Positions 56,383-64,000 of a stretch of DNA of 64,000 nt are shown here, in pieces. The position numbers and the translations under genes were made by a program. This DNA comes from Aestuariibacter sp. A3R04. Lineage in GTDB: Bacteria; Pseudomonadota; Gammaproteobacteria; Enterobacterales; Alteromonadaceae. The stretch spans positions 56,129 through 120,128 of the forward strand of contig NZ_JAHKQR010000018.1 of the NCBI RefSeq assembly GCF_018860805.1, in the 5' to 3' direction. How positions within the stretch are numbered: the first letter of the stretch is position 1; each line of letters opens with the position of its first letter. The notes under the pieces are model-generated. The model was not told the origin of the DNA, did not search any database, and saw only the letters and a list, made by a program, of their open reading frames with translations.

Positions 56383-57162
56383 CTAATCAGGTAGCCCGAA
56401 TAAATCACAGGCATTGGCAAAACTGATTGCCGCCACATCCCCAATAGACAGTTCAAGTATATCTGCGACCACCTCGCCCACCGACGATATAAAAGCGGGC
56501 TCATTATTTCGCGCTCTTGGACGACGGTTTTTGGGAAACAAATACGGAGCATCTGTTTCTAAAATTAATCTATTCAAGGGCAATTTAGCCACCGATTCGC
56601 GAAGAGCGCCCCCCCTTTTAGGGTCGCAAACCCAACCGGTGACTCCGATGTGCAGGCCGAGCTTTAAATAGGCGTGCATAGCGCTAACATCGCCAGTAAA
56701 ACAGTGGGCAATACCGCCAACCAGTTGCTCGCTTACAGCATTGAGACAGGCCAACTGCTTGTCAAATGCATCTCTTTCATGCAAATAAACCGGTTTTCGG
56801 TGTACCACAGCCAAATCAAGCTGAGCTTTAAAGACCTGCTCCTGAACATCTCTGGGCGAAAAGTCCCGGTTAAAATCGAGGCCACATTCCCCTACCGCCA
56901 CTACGCCAGGGGACGATAAATGCGCTTCCAATGTGGAAAAATCGGCAGCTGTCATCAATTTCGCATTGTGAGGATGACAGCCGACGGTATAACGCAGCAC
57001 ATCCGGATAACGACAATACAGAGACGCTGCACGCTCCCACTCATTAGGTGCAGTGGTAATTAAGCACAATCTGCTCACGCCGGCGTGAAGGGCGTGCTCT
57101 ATTACTTCATCTGCATCAAGCCTTCCGTCGAGAAGGTTAACGCCTGCATCGAACCAGTTCAC
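56383..57162 (-). CDS. tatD: Metal-dependent hydrolase / 3'-5' DNase TatD
   Basis: A 259-aa TIM-barrel amidohydrolase. As in E. coli TatD the start reads FDAGVNL instead of the D-x-H-x-H of TatD paralogues. Further motifs: GCHPHNAKL, VAVGECGLDFNRDFSP, PVYLHERDAFD, IAHCFTGD and LETDAPYLFPKNRRPRARNNEP. Known as an exonuclease acting in DNA repair or decay; not needed for Tat transport although found in the tat operon. Confidence 0.93.
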   Translation of the reverse strand: MNWFDAGVNLLDGRLDADEVIEHALHAGVSRLCLITTAPNEWERAASLYCRYPDVLRYTVGCHPHNAKLMTAADFSTLEAHLSSPGVVAVGECGLDFNRDFSPRDVQEQVFKAQLDLAVVHRKPVYLHERDAFDKQLACLNAVSEQLVGGIAHCFTGDVSAMHAYLKLGLHIGVTGWVCDPKRGGALRESVAKLPLNRLILETDAPYLFPKNRRPRARNNEPAFISSVGEVVADILELSIGDVAAISFANACDLFGLPD

Positions 57163-57183
57163 CAGGTTAGCGCTTATAACGGG

Positions 57184-57705
57184 TTATTTAATCCGGCGCA
57201 CTGACATGCGACTATTTTGATTTTCTTTGCCCAGATAAAACGCACCAAGTACGCCACGCTCGATAGTTACTGCGTCGCCTTCTTTCAGGCGAAGATTACT
57301 GCGCTTGTCGTTTTCACGCCACACCATACCGTTATCCAAAGTCACAATACGATCACCTCTTGGGCTTTCGGTGACGCTTGCCACGGCTGCACTCAACGCA
57401 GAAGGCAGGGTTTCTTTAGCCAAACGCTGAGATTCAAGCCCAAAGTCATCTCCGCGCGGCTGACGGCTCGAGGAAACAATGTTTGCCGGCTGAGAAGGAC
57501 GCTCACTGGCAACCTCATCAACTGACTTTGCGGCCCCGGCATAAATATTCATTGATTCGGCAACAGCGTCGAAGCATATCAAACGCTTGAGGTCATTTTG
57601 TTCGTTTCGGCAGGCCTGAATGGCATCCGCCACCGTCTCGGCCCGAGAAACTGAAGACAAGACCGCCAGAACTAAAGCCCCTGCAATATGTAAAGTTTTG
57701 TTCAT
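57184..57705 (-). CDS. Small exported protein of unknown function in the tat operon
   Basis: A 173-aa protein with a signal peptide (MNKTLHIAGALVLAVLSSVSRA). The mature N-terminus has ACRNEQNDLKRLICFDAVA, a two-Cys motif (C-x(n)-R-L-x-C-F-D) found in several short periplasmic proteins, including VasI-like ones. The C-terminal half (IVTLDNGMVWRENDKRSNLRLKEGDAVTIERG) looks like a small beta domain. I place the start at 57705, where AGGA lies six bases upstream; an ATG overlapping the tatC stop (57726) is possible. Function unknown. Confidence 0.8.
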   Translation of the reverse strand: MNKTLHIAGALVLAVLSSVSRAETVADAIQACRNEQNDLKRLICFDAVAESMNIYAGAAKSVDEVASERPSQPANIVSSSRQPRGDDFGLESQRLAKETLPSALSAAVASVTESPRGDRIVTLDNGMVWRENDKRSNLRLKEGDAVTIERGVLGAFYLGKENQNSRMSVRRIK

Positions 57706-57725
57706 TTTCATTCCTAATACTGTCA

Positions 57726-58511
57726 TTATTCTTCTATACGGTTTTCTTCAGCGACTGAATCTGATGCACTGTCATCCTCGCCCTCGCCATCATCGGTTTT
57801 GTTTCCCGCGTAAAAGCCCCCCACGATGACGCCAACCTCAAACAGAAACCACATAGGCACAGCCAGTAAAGTTTGTGATATGACATCGGGTGGCGTGAGT
57901 AACATACCCACAACAAATGCTCCAACGACTACATAAGGTCGTTTGGCACGGAGAGTTTTGGCATCGGTTACACCGGTCCAGCACAGCAAGATGATCGCTA
58001 TGGGAATTTCGAATGAGACGCCAAACGCAAAAAAGAGTTTTAAAACAAAGTTGAGGTAACTGGATATATCCGTACTTACAGTCACACCTTCCGGCGCTAC
58101 ACTGTTGAAAAAAGCGAACGCAATAGGAAATACTACAAAATAGGCGAACGCCATACCTGCGTAGAATAGCAACGTACTGGAAAATAGCAGTGGTGCGACG
58201 AGCTTTTTCTCGTTTTTGTACAAGCCGGGCGCAACAAACGCCCATACCTGATACAACACATACGGTATAGCGATAAAAAACGACAACACCAGTGTTAGCT
58301 TAAACGGTGCGAAAAAAGGCGACGCCACGTCAGTGGCAATCATCGACGAATTTTCCGGCATTGATTGCAGCAAAGGATCGGCCAACAGGCGGTATAAATC
58401 CTGAGCGAAATACGCTAGACAGAGAAACACGATCAGTACACTGGCCAGTGCTTTTAACACCCTGCTGCGCAACTCGATAAGGTGAGATATAAGTGAATTT
58501 GCGTCAGACAT
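57726..58511 (-). CDS. tatC: Twin-arginine translocase subunit TatC
   Basis: A 261-aa six-TM core receptor of the Tat system. The start [15 protein letters not shown] carries the conserved ELRSR signal-peptide contact; [28 protein letters not shown] and [21 protein letters not shown] are family hallmarks. The acidic C-terminal tail ([22 protein letters not shown]) is longer than in E. coli. Its ATG directly follows the tatB stop. Confidence 0.97.
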   Translation of the reverse strand: MSDANSLISHLIELRSRVLKALASVLIVFLCLAYFAQDLYRLLADPLLQSMPENSSMIATDVASPFFAPFKLTLVLSFFIAIPYVLYQVWAFVAPGLYKNEKKLVAPLLFSSTLLFYAGMAFAYFVVFPIAFAFFNSVAPEGVTVSTDISSYLNFVLKLFFAFGVSFEIPIAIILLCWTGVTDAKTLRAKRPYVVVGAFVVGMLLTPPDVISQTLLAVPMWFLFEVGVIVGGFYAGNKTDDGEGEDDSASDSVAEENRIEE

Positions 58512-58811
58512 CTATTTCTTTTTATATGGTTCTTGCACAGACTCAGCCGCGCCTTTCAGTTCTTCGACGCTTTGCTGCAACTCTGGCGACATATTCTTAA
58601 GGCCCTGTTGTTCGGCTTTCTTCAGATTTTCATGCAACTCATGCACGCGCAACTGATGTTCCATTTCCTGCTTAAAGCCCGTAGCCGTGTTTCGAATACT
58701 GCGAACGGTATTAATAGTCGACCGCAATGCTCCAGGCAATCGCTCCGGCCCAAGAATGAGCAAAGCAAGAACGCCAATAACCAGAATTTCCCAAAAACCA
58801 ATATCAAACAT
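58512..58811 (-). CDS. tatB: Twin-arginine translocase subunit TatB
   Basis: A 99-aa protein: one TM helix with the conserved Glu8 ([20 protein letters not shown]), the GPERLP hinge, and an amphipathic plus coiled-coil tail. Shorter than E. coli TatB (171 aa), as is common outside enterics. Its ATG overlaps the tatA stop by one base (TGATG). Confidence 0.95.
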   Translation of the reverse strand: MFDIGFWEILVIGVLALLILGPERLPGALRSTINTVRSIRNTATGFKQEMEHQLRVHELHENLKKAEQQGLKNMSPELQQSVEELKGAAESVQEPYKKK

Positions 58812-59050
58812 CAGGATTTTTCTTTAACGTCTGCCTTTGTGCCCGCTTTTACCTCTTCAGCAGTCTCTTTGCGCGCCACTTGTTTTTCTTCTTTGAAGTC
58901 GGCATCAGCCTCTTCGTCGGTTACGGCTTTTTTAAACCCCTTTATCGCACCGCCTAAATCTGAACCAATACTTTTTAACCGCTTGGTTCCAAATAATAAA
59001 ACTACAATTACTAACACAATAAGTAATTGCCAAATACTAATTCCGCCCAT
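58811..59050 (-). CDS. tatA: Twin-arginine translocase subunit TatA
   Basis: A 79-aa pore-forming subunit: TM helix [18 protein letters not shown], hinge [23 protein letters not shown] (FG-x-K-R-L motif) and a charged tail. First gene of the tatABC-X-tatD-DGC-hemB run, whose promoter must lie between 59051 and 59234. Confidence 0.96.
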   Translation of the reverse strand: MGGISIWQLLIVLVIVVLLFGTKRLKSIGSDLGGAIKGFKKAVTDEEADADFKEEKQVARKETAEEVKAGTKADVKEKS

Positions 59051-59234
59051 TGAAATTCTCCAACTACAACTATGGTGTACAGTATGCCACCCCCAGTGAC
59101 AGCTTTCACGACATTATTTAGGGTGCGTCGCAGGATTCAGGCAATTAATCGTCTGTGGTATAGAAATCACTTTGACCTATTCTCCATAACCCTGCATGCT
59201 ACGACTTACTACACGGAAATGTTAACGATCATTC

Positions 59235-60173
59235 ATGTCATGTATTTTACTGTTGATATGTCTGTCAGTACCAGCGATTGCACCTGATGGCATACAGCCT
59301 GTCAATGTCGTTTCTGACAAAACTAACAAGCTTTGGTTCGATGCCTGGCAACAAGAACTAACCCAGTCAATGGATTACACCGCCCGCCAGTTAGACAGTT
59401 TTTTTGCTGTCGCCGGCAGCGACGCCTATCGGGATGCTACAGCTGAAGGTAGGGTCAGTCTGGGCTGGGAACCAAGAAGCCGGGAACTCAACGAGTTCGA
59501 CCTTCGCTTTCGCGTTCGCGTAAAATTGCCAGCACTGGAAAACAGAGTCGATTTAGTTCTCAGTGATACGGAAGAAAGCGACAGTCGCAACGCCATTAAA
59601 GCAGCGCGGATTCAGCAAGCCCGAGGTCAGGACAACACAACTATCGCACTGCGTTATAAAGCCAGCGACAATGCCCGATTGTCCCATCGCTTAGGCACGG
59701 GTCGTCGGGGACAGATTTATGGAAAGTCCCGATTCCAGGATATATTGCCCTTCAACGAACAATTGGCCCTGTTCTACGACACTGAGTTGTATTATTACAA
59801 CCGTGACGGCTTAGGTGCAGAAGCAGGGGCGACCTTGCAGTATCTGAGTACCCGGGATCACGTTTTCAGGTTTAACAACCGCTATTATTACCGCGATGAC
59901 AGTGAATCCTGGTTTTGGCGGCACGACGTGCAGTATCTTCAACCCCTTTCAACCCATTCGGCCATGATTTATACCTTGTACACGGAGGGTACGCAAAAGC
60001 CTCATCGAGCGTTGACAGAGGTTTATACCAGCGTCAGGTACCGCACAAACCCAACCAGAGATTGGTTGTTCTATGAGATTGAACCCTTCGTGTTATGGCT
60101 GAGAGACGAAGACTTCAAACCTTCGTACGGCCTTGCGCTGCGCGTCGAGGTTTATTACGGCAAAGGTACCTGA
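59235..60173 (+). CDS. Unknown exported beta-rich protein, probable outer-membrane barrel
   Basis: A 312-aa protein I cannot assign to a named family. It has a short signal peptide (MSCILLLICLSVPAIA). The body alternates charged and aromatic strands (VSLGWEPRSRELNEFDLRFRVRVKLP, LALFYDTELYYYNRDGL, GATLQYLSTRDHVFRFNNRYYYRD, LFYEIEPFVLWLRDEDF), as in a small outer-membrane barrel; the last strand is YGLALRVEVYYG. Divergent from tatA and convergent with ilvH. There is no twin-arginine motif, so it is not itself a Tat substrate. Confidence 0.72.
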   Translation: MSCILLLICLSVPAIAPDGIQPVNVVSDKTNKLWFDAWQQELTQSMDYTARQLDSFFAVAGSDAYRDATAEGRVSLGWEPRSRELNEFDLRFRVRVKLPALENRVDLVLSDTEESDSRNAIKAARIQQARGQDNTTIALRYKASDNARLSHRLGTGRRGQIYGKSRFQDILPFNEQLALFYDTELYYYNRDGLGAEAGATLQYLSTRDHVFRFNNRYYYRDDSESWFWRHDVQYLQPLSTHSAMIYTLYTEGTQKPHRALTEVYTSVRYRTNPTRDWLFYEIEPFVLWLRDEDFKPSYGLALRVEVYYGKGT

Positions 60174-60204
60174 TCCGCAGTACAGAGAATGAGTAGAAGA
60201 TCAA

Positions 60205-60231
60205 AAAAGCCGACATACATAGCCGGCTTTT
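60205..60231. terminator. Bidirectional terminator between ilvH and the unknown barrel gene
   Basis: The arms AAAAGCCG / CGGCTTTT with an 11-base loop. On the minus strand the stem is followed by six T, so it terminates ilvIH well; the plus direction has only a short T-run. Confidence 0.8.
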
Positions 60232-60253
60232 AACGCGACCAATAGGTTTTAAT

Positions 60254-60751
60254 TTACGGACGCAGAGATCGCTCACCGCGGGCTAAGCCACACACCCCTG
60301 TGCGAGAAGATTCAATAATCTCGGCGCAATCGGCCATGACCGCCGCAAACGCATCGAGTTTATCAGTGGTACCGGTAATTTCTATGGTGTAGTTACTACC
60401 GTTTACATCCACAATTCGTCCGCGGAATATGTCACTATTGCGTTTGACTTCTGCGCGAATGTCATCGGTACGCGTAGCGACTTTAATCAACATCAACTCG
60501 CGTTCAACATGAGTACCATCAGTGAGATCCACTACCTTCAACACGTCGATGAGTTTATTTACCTGTTTGGTAATTTGCTCAATGACTTTATCGTCACCAT
60601 GGGTCGTAATGGTCAACCTAGAGAGGCTAGGGTCATCCGTTGGCGCCACGCACAAAGAATCTACGTTATAACCGCGTTGAGAAAAAACACCCACAATACG
60701 TGACAGTGCACCCGGCGCGTTTTCCATAAGTACTGAAATAATTCTTCTCAT
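60254..60751 (-). CDS. ilvH: Acetolactate synthase III small subunit IlvH
   Basis: A 165-aa regulatory subunit with an N-terminal ACT domain (RRIISVLMENAPGALSRIVGVFSQRGYNVDSL) that binds valine for feedback inhibition, and a C-terminal domain (IVDVNGSNYTIEITGTTDKLDAF). It starts directly after the ilvI stop, so the subunits are made together. Confidence 0.97.
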   Translation of the reverse strand: MRRIISVLMENAPGALSRIVGVFSQRGYNVDSLCVAPTDDPSLSRLTITTHGDDKVIEQITKQVNKLIDVLKVVDLTDGTHVERELMLIKVATRTDDIRAEVKRNSDIFRGRIVDVNGSNYTIEITGTTDKLDAFAAVMADCAEIIESSRTGVCGLARGERSLRP

Positions 60752-62470
60752 TTAAGTTCGCTCCGTCTTGCTCAAACGCATGTCGTCCATTGCGCCAAAT
60801 TTCACTTGCATGGGATAAACGTGTTCGTTTTGATCTACCGCGATATCCATAAATACCAACTTGTCGGTATAGCTAAAGCACTTCTCCATAGCGGCATCCA
60901 GATCTTCCAAACGATCAACTTTAATACCCACGTGGCCATAGGCTTCAGCTAACTTGACAAAGTCCGGCATAGAATCCATGTAGGAATGAGAATGACGGCC
61001 TTTGTAAATCATGTCCTGCCACTGTCGAACCATGCCAAGTGCACGGTTGTTCAGCGAAATAATTTTAACCGGCAAGTTATACTGTAAACAGGTAGACAGC
61101 TCCTGAATATTCATTTGAATACTGCCATCACCTGTTACCACAACAGAGGTGGCTTCCGGGTGAGCAAACTGCACGCCCATGGCTGCAGGTAACCCGAAAC
61201 CCATGGTGCCCAGACCACCAGAATTTATCCACTGGCGAGGCTTTTTATAGGGGTAGTACAATGCTGCGAACATTTGGTGTTGACCCACGTCAGAGCTGAC
61301 ATACGCTTCACCGTTTGTGTGCTTGTACAAAGACTCAATAACTGTTTGCGGCTTGATTACCGTATCGCCCTGCTCAAATTTGAGACATTCGCGCTTACGC
61401 CATTGAGTAATTTGCTGCCACCAGTCCGTTAACTTTTCCTGCTGACCTGATAAATCCTGCTTTTCCAACTGCTCAAAAATCTGGTCCAGCACTTTATCGA
61501 TACTCCCCACGACAGGAATGTGAGCATTCACTGTTTTGGAGATTGACGCCGGATCAATGTCAACATGGATAATTTCTGCATGGGGGCAGAACTTAGCCAC
61601 ATTGTTCGTAACCCGATCGTCGAACCGTGCGCCCAGTGCAATAATACAATCAGAATTGTGCATAGTTTTATTGGCTTCCAGTGTGCCGTGCATACCCAGC
61701 ATGCCAACAAACTGTTCGTGAGTACCTGGAAAGGCACCAAGGCCCATAAGTGTGCAGGTTACCGGCACCTGCAATTGTTCTGCCAGGGCAATGACCTTTT
61801 CAGACGCATTACATGCAACCGCACCGCCCCCCACATACATCACTGGCCGCTCTGCTTTCATCATTGAAGCAATAGCCTTTTTAATTTGCTTCATATGCCC
61901 CTTTTCAGTGGGGTTGTACGAGCGCATTGATACAGACTTCGGGAATACGTAAGGATGAGCTTCCTGTACATTCACAATATCCTTTGGCAAATCCACCACA
62001 ACGGGACCAGGACGCCCAGTGTTGGCAATGTAATACGCTTTGGCAATCGCTTCAGGAATGTCTACCGCGCGCTTTACCAGAAAACTGTGTTTTACAATAG
62101 GCCGTGAACAGCCCACCATATCGGTTTCCTGAAATGCATCTTCGCCAATCAGTGAAGAGGCGACCTGGCCTGACAGCACCACCATGGGAATGGAATCCAT
62201 GTAAGCTGTGGCAATACCCGTGATGGTGTTAGTTGCACCTGGGCCCGAGGTGACGAGGACTGTACCAGTTTTGCCAGTTGAACGCGCATACCCATCCGCC
62301 ATGTGGGCGGCAGCCTGTTCGTGACGTACGAGCACGTGTTTGACATCTTCCTGCGCAAACAGCGCATCATAAATGTCTAGAACGGCACCACCTGGGTAGC
62401 CGAACACATGTGTGACTCCTACATCTTTTAGCGCTTCAACCACCATGGCCGCGCCTGACATCATTTTCAC
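60752..62470 (-). CDS. ilvI: Acetolactate synthase III large subunit IlvI
   Basis: A 572-aa ThDP enzyme making 2-acetolactate or 2-aceto-2-hydroxybutyrate, first common step of Val, Leu and Ile synthesis. Motifs: [33 protein letters not shown] with the catalytic Glu, [20 protein letters not shown], and the ThDP/Mg segment [15 protein letters not shown] followed by [13 protein letters not shown]. The 220-base upstream gap holds a long-spaced inverted repeat (62591-62638). No attenuator leader peptide with runs of Leu or Val was found. Confidence 0.97.
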   Translation of the reverse strand: MKMMSGAAMVVEALKDVGVTHVFGYPGGAVLDIYDALFAQEDVKHVLVRHEQAAAHMADGYARSTGKTGTVLVTSGPGATNTITGIATAYMDSIPMVVLSGQVASSLIGEDAFQETDMVGCSRPIVKHSFLVKRAVDIPEAIAKAYYIANTGRPGPVVVDLPKDIVNVQEAHPYVFPKSVSMRSYNPTEKGHMKQIKKAIASMMKAERPVMYVGGGAVACNASEKVIALAEQLQVPVTCTLMGLGAFPGTHEQFVGMLGMHGTLEANKTMHNSDCIIALGARFDDRVTNNVAKFCPHAEIIHVDIDPASISKTVNAHIPVVGSIDKVLDQIFEQLEKQDLSGQQEKLTDWWQQITQWRKRECLKFEQGDTVIKPQTVIESLYKHTNGEAYVSSDVGQHQMFAALYYPYKKPRQWINSGGLGTMGFGLPAAMGVQFAHPEATSVVVTGDGSIQMNIQELSTCLQYNLPVKIISLNNRALGMVRQWQDMIYKGRHSHSYMDSMPDFVKLAEAYGHVGIKVDRLEDLDAAMEKCFSYTDKLVFMDIAVDQNEHVYPMQVKFGAMDDMRLSKTERT

Positions 62471-62590
62471 AGTCAGATCTCCTGTTTTTGGATTTGTTTC
62501 TCGTAACCTTACTTAACGTATTTGCGGAATATACCGTAGCGCGGACTATATCGAAGGAATTAGAAAGATAAAACAACAAACAAGGCAAAA

Positions 62591-62638
62591 GTGAGATATA
62601 TATCCCAATATACGGAATAATTAGGATGAATATCTCAC
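62591..62638. repeat. Widely spaced inverted repeat upstream of ilvI
   Basis: Perfect 9-base arms GTGAGATAT (62591-62599) and ATATCTCAC (62630-62638), with centres 39 bases apart, between ilvI and maoP. The spacing suits two dimers bound on a DNA loop, or an RNA stem. Regulator unknown; Lrp is the known controller of E. coli ilvIH. Confidence 0.5.
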
Positions 62639-62692
62639 AAAACCAAGCTTTTCCTGCTACCTTAGGATAACCATTTACATGTTCTTTACAAA

Positions 62693-63070
62693 CTAATCGT
62701 CGGTAAGAACCAAGTCAGTATCGTCTGAAGTTATGTCATCATCGCTCTCGATCACCGCCACTTTTTTAGAGCCGTAAATAGATGCGGCTTTGGGGCGGTT
62801 AATGCGCTTTTGGTATTTCAACCACACTTTTTCCTCAGGCGTCGTTGCTTCTAGCTGACCGTGAGCGACCTTAATATAACGCATATCCTGTTCTGACTCC
62901 GGTGCTAGTATGCCGTCGACTAACGCGGCGATAACACTACCACTTTCTGTCAAAATTTTCGCTTCTTTTATCGAAAAGTCCCCGGATCGCGCAAAACCGT
63001 AGGGATAATTTTTTCGGTCGTTAAAAGGACGCTTTAGCAATGCTTCACGCTTTAGCTCTGTCATAGTCAA
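62693..63070 (-). CDS. maoP: DUF413 protein, MaoP/YifE homologue
   Basis: A 125-aa protein. FNDRKNYPYGFARSGDFSIKEAKILTESG and WLKYQKRINRPKAASIYGSKK match the E. coli MaoP (YifE) core; the C-terminal tail is acidic (ESDDDITSDDTDLVLTDD). In E. coli MaoP, with the nearby maoS DNA site, organises the Ori macrodomain. Presence here suggests this segment may lie in the origin-proximal part of the chromosome, which is inference from the E. coli position. Confidence 0.88.
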   Translation of the reverse strand: MTMTELKREALLKRPFNDRKNYPYGFARSGDFSIKEAKILTESGSVIAALVDGILAPESEQDMRYIKVAHGQLEATTPEEKVWLKYQKRINRPKAASIYGSKKVAVIESDDDITSDDTDLVLTDD

Positions 63071-63122
63071 ACCCTGTTTATGAATTACCTAAAACTGGAA
63101 CTGGTTTCTTAGCTAAGTGGTT

Positions 63123-63179
63123 ATCAAAATCATCGTTTTGATTCCCGCGAATGAACGTCGTATAGCCCTAGCTATACGA
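63123..63179. repeat. Two consecutive palindromes upstream of maoP
   Basis: ATCAAAA (63123-63129) / TTTTGAT (63136-63142) with a 6-base spacer, followed by TCGTATAG (63158-63165) / CTATACGA (63172-63179) with a 6-base spacer. They lie about 55-110 bases upstream of the maoP ATG. They could be regulatory sites, a maoS-like element or an intergenic repeat unit. Confidence 0.45.
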
Positions 63180-63232
63180 AGACACATCAACCCTTCACGT
63201 AATAGTGATTTAGCGACAAATTGTCAAACAAA

Positions 63233-63254
63233 AAAAGCGGCAATCGCCGCTTTT
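63233..63254 (-). terminator. Terminator of the DUF4442 gene
   Basis: The stem AAAAGCGGC / GCCGCTTTT with loop AATC and a T-run on the minus strand, 46 bases after the DUF4442 stop codon. Confidence 0.88.
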
Positions 63255-63299
63255 ATCGATATATTAATAAATCTGTCATGTGTACACTGAACTTGGCGA

Positions 63300-63779
63300 T
63301 TATTGGCTTGAAGAATTACCTTTTTTTTCACTGACCCATATTGTAATCGTTCCCTCAACAACAACGGTTCCTTGTTCGTCATAAGCCTTTATAACTACTG
63401 GTAAATTTCCTGGCTTCCAGTCATCACTTGAGACCTCTGCAACACACCTTATGTTTGTATCAGCTTTAGCGGGATACTTCACTTCCATCCCCTTTGGTAT
63501 CCAGCGCAAGTTTTTGGGGATCGATGCCTCGCTCATGAACCCCATCGCCATTTCCAGCCCATTACAAATAGCTATAACGTGCACTGTACCAATGTGATTT
63601 TGTAATCCCTTTCGCTTCTTGATCAACACTTCACAACGGTTAGGTTTGAGTTCTGTGATTAGCGGAGAGACTGTTGAGAAATACGGCGCTCTTCGAGCTG
63701 AATACCAGCTAAATAGCTTTCTTCCACAAGGAAGTTTTAAAAACCTACTATATATTTTGAGTAAATAATTATCGGCCAT
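63300..63779 (-). CDS. DUF4442 hotdog-fold protein (thioesterase-like)
   Basis: A 159-aa protein of the DUF4442 group, hotdog-fold relatives of acyl-CoA thioesterases. Recognisable parts are VSPLITELKPNRCEVLIKKRKGLQNHIGTVHVIAICNGLEMAMGFM and IPKGMEVKYPAKADTNIRCVAEV. The central H-x-x-x-x-H and acidic residue could bind a thioester, but activity is unproven for the family. The divergent FadR-like box at 63886 supports a fatty-acid link. Confidence 0.82.
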   Translation of the reverse strand: MADNYLLKIYSRFLKLPCGRKLFSWYSARRAPYFSTVSPLITELKPNRCEVLIKKRKGLQNHIGTVHVIAICNGLEMAMGFMSEASIPKNLRWIPKGMEVKYPAKADTNIRCVAEVSSDDWKPGNLPVVIKAYDEQGTVVVEGTITIWVSEKKGNSSSQ

Positions 63780-63885
63780 TTTTGGTCTCTGCGTTTTACT
63801 AAAAGACTACGTTAAGCAATGGCGATTTTTTGCGTCGACTACACACGCATTACGCGGTGTCGAATTGACCTTTTAAACTCGCCTC

Positions 63886-63902
63886 AACTGGTTAGACCAG
63901 AA
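63886..63902. promoter_or_regulatory. FadR-like operator
   Basis: AACTGGTTAGACCAGAA closely follows the gammaproteobacterial FadR box AACTGGTCNGACCAGTT (the palindromic core CTGGT...ACCAG is intact). It lies 18-34 bases upstream of the ATG at 63920 and 106 bases upstream of the DUF4442 gene. Confidence 0.5.
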
Positions 63903-63919
63903 AGGGTAACTCGAAGCAA

Positions 63920-64000
63920 ATGCAAAAGCAATGTATAGAGGATGTCAGGCAACGCAGTAAAAACAACGTCCAGACCTTGGAATCACTTCGTGACGAGGTA
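63920..64000 (+). CDS. Start of an unidentified gene (cut by the window edge)
   Basis: An open frame from ATG 63920 to the window end: 27 codons, beginning MQKQCIEDVRQRSKNN. GAAG lies just before the ATG and a FadR-like box further up. Too short to identify. If the frame continues, a fatty-acid-regulated gene is expected here. Confidence 0.4.
   Translation, partial: MQKQCIEDVRQRSKNNVQTLESLRDEV

Noticed and set aside
58533..59099. 188-codon plus-strand ORF
   Set aside because: Antisense to tatB and tatA; low-complexity composition dictated by the tat helices.

Overview
The window reads as chromosome of a marine gammaproteobacterium, most likely of the Alteromonadaceae (Alteromonas or a relative). 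The signs are the E. coli-like block gppA-rhlB / trxA-rho, tatABCD, ilvIH and hemB, combined with an Oar-type TonB-dependent receptor, a DcaP-like porin, a CrbS/CrbR-acs acetate locus, NhaA and many c-di-GMP proteins. It looks like core and shell chromosome: I see no insertion sequence, prophage, integrase, CRISPR array or rRNA. Two tRNAs are present, Thr(TGT) and Leu(CAG). Codon use is even throughout, with no obvious transferred island.

Layout. 0-13 kb: the start of a cnoX-like gene, an Orn/Lys/Arg decarboxylase, a PQQ-type sugar dehydrogenase, dps, a PCu(A)C copper chaperone, tRNA-Thr, purEK, a LysR regulator with nhaA, a large hybrid histidine kinase and a secreted M20 peptidase. 13-19 kb: a 1055-aa TonB receptor, an unusually structured 0.8-kb intergenic region, and an uncharacterised pair made of a PhnD-like periplasmic protein and a two-TM membrane protein. 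19-29 kb: udk-nupC, a 2-oxoglutarate oxygenase, a transglutaminase/TPR lipoprotein divergent from an orphan ParA, a LysE exporter with no normal start codon, MAPEG, an RR-GGDEF/Hpt pair and an EAL protein. 29-45 kb: tRNA-Leu and the acetate locus (DnaQ-like exonuclease, DUF294/CBS protein, actP with DUF4212, crbS, crbR, acs, DcaP-like porin), split by an mscS / rimK-aspartoacylase-aspartyl protease block. 45-50 kb: a Na/Pi symporter, an aldo/keto reductase and an output-less HBM sensor. 48.5-60 kb: rho, trxA, rhlB, gppA, then tatABC-X-tatD-diguanylate cyclase-hemB. 60-64 kb: ilvIH, maoP, a DUF4442 hotdog protein and the first codons of a gene behind a FadR-like box.

Two regulatory networks stand out. 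First, a GAC-N4-GTC inverted repeat occurs twice before acs and once before crbS, about 42 bases upstream of the predicted crbS start; it is a good candidate CrbR operator. Second, three Pho-box-like promoters with the spacing of the E. coli phoA promoter (box, 10 bases, -10) lie upstream of the Na/Pi symporter, upstream of the TonB receptor, and upstream of no ORF at all. The third one would drive an RNA of about 230 nt with a 27-bp hairpin and an intrinsic terminator. This possible phosphate-starvation small RNA, or attenuated leader of the TonB receptor, is the most interesting candidate in the window.
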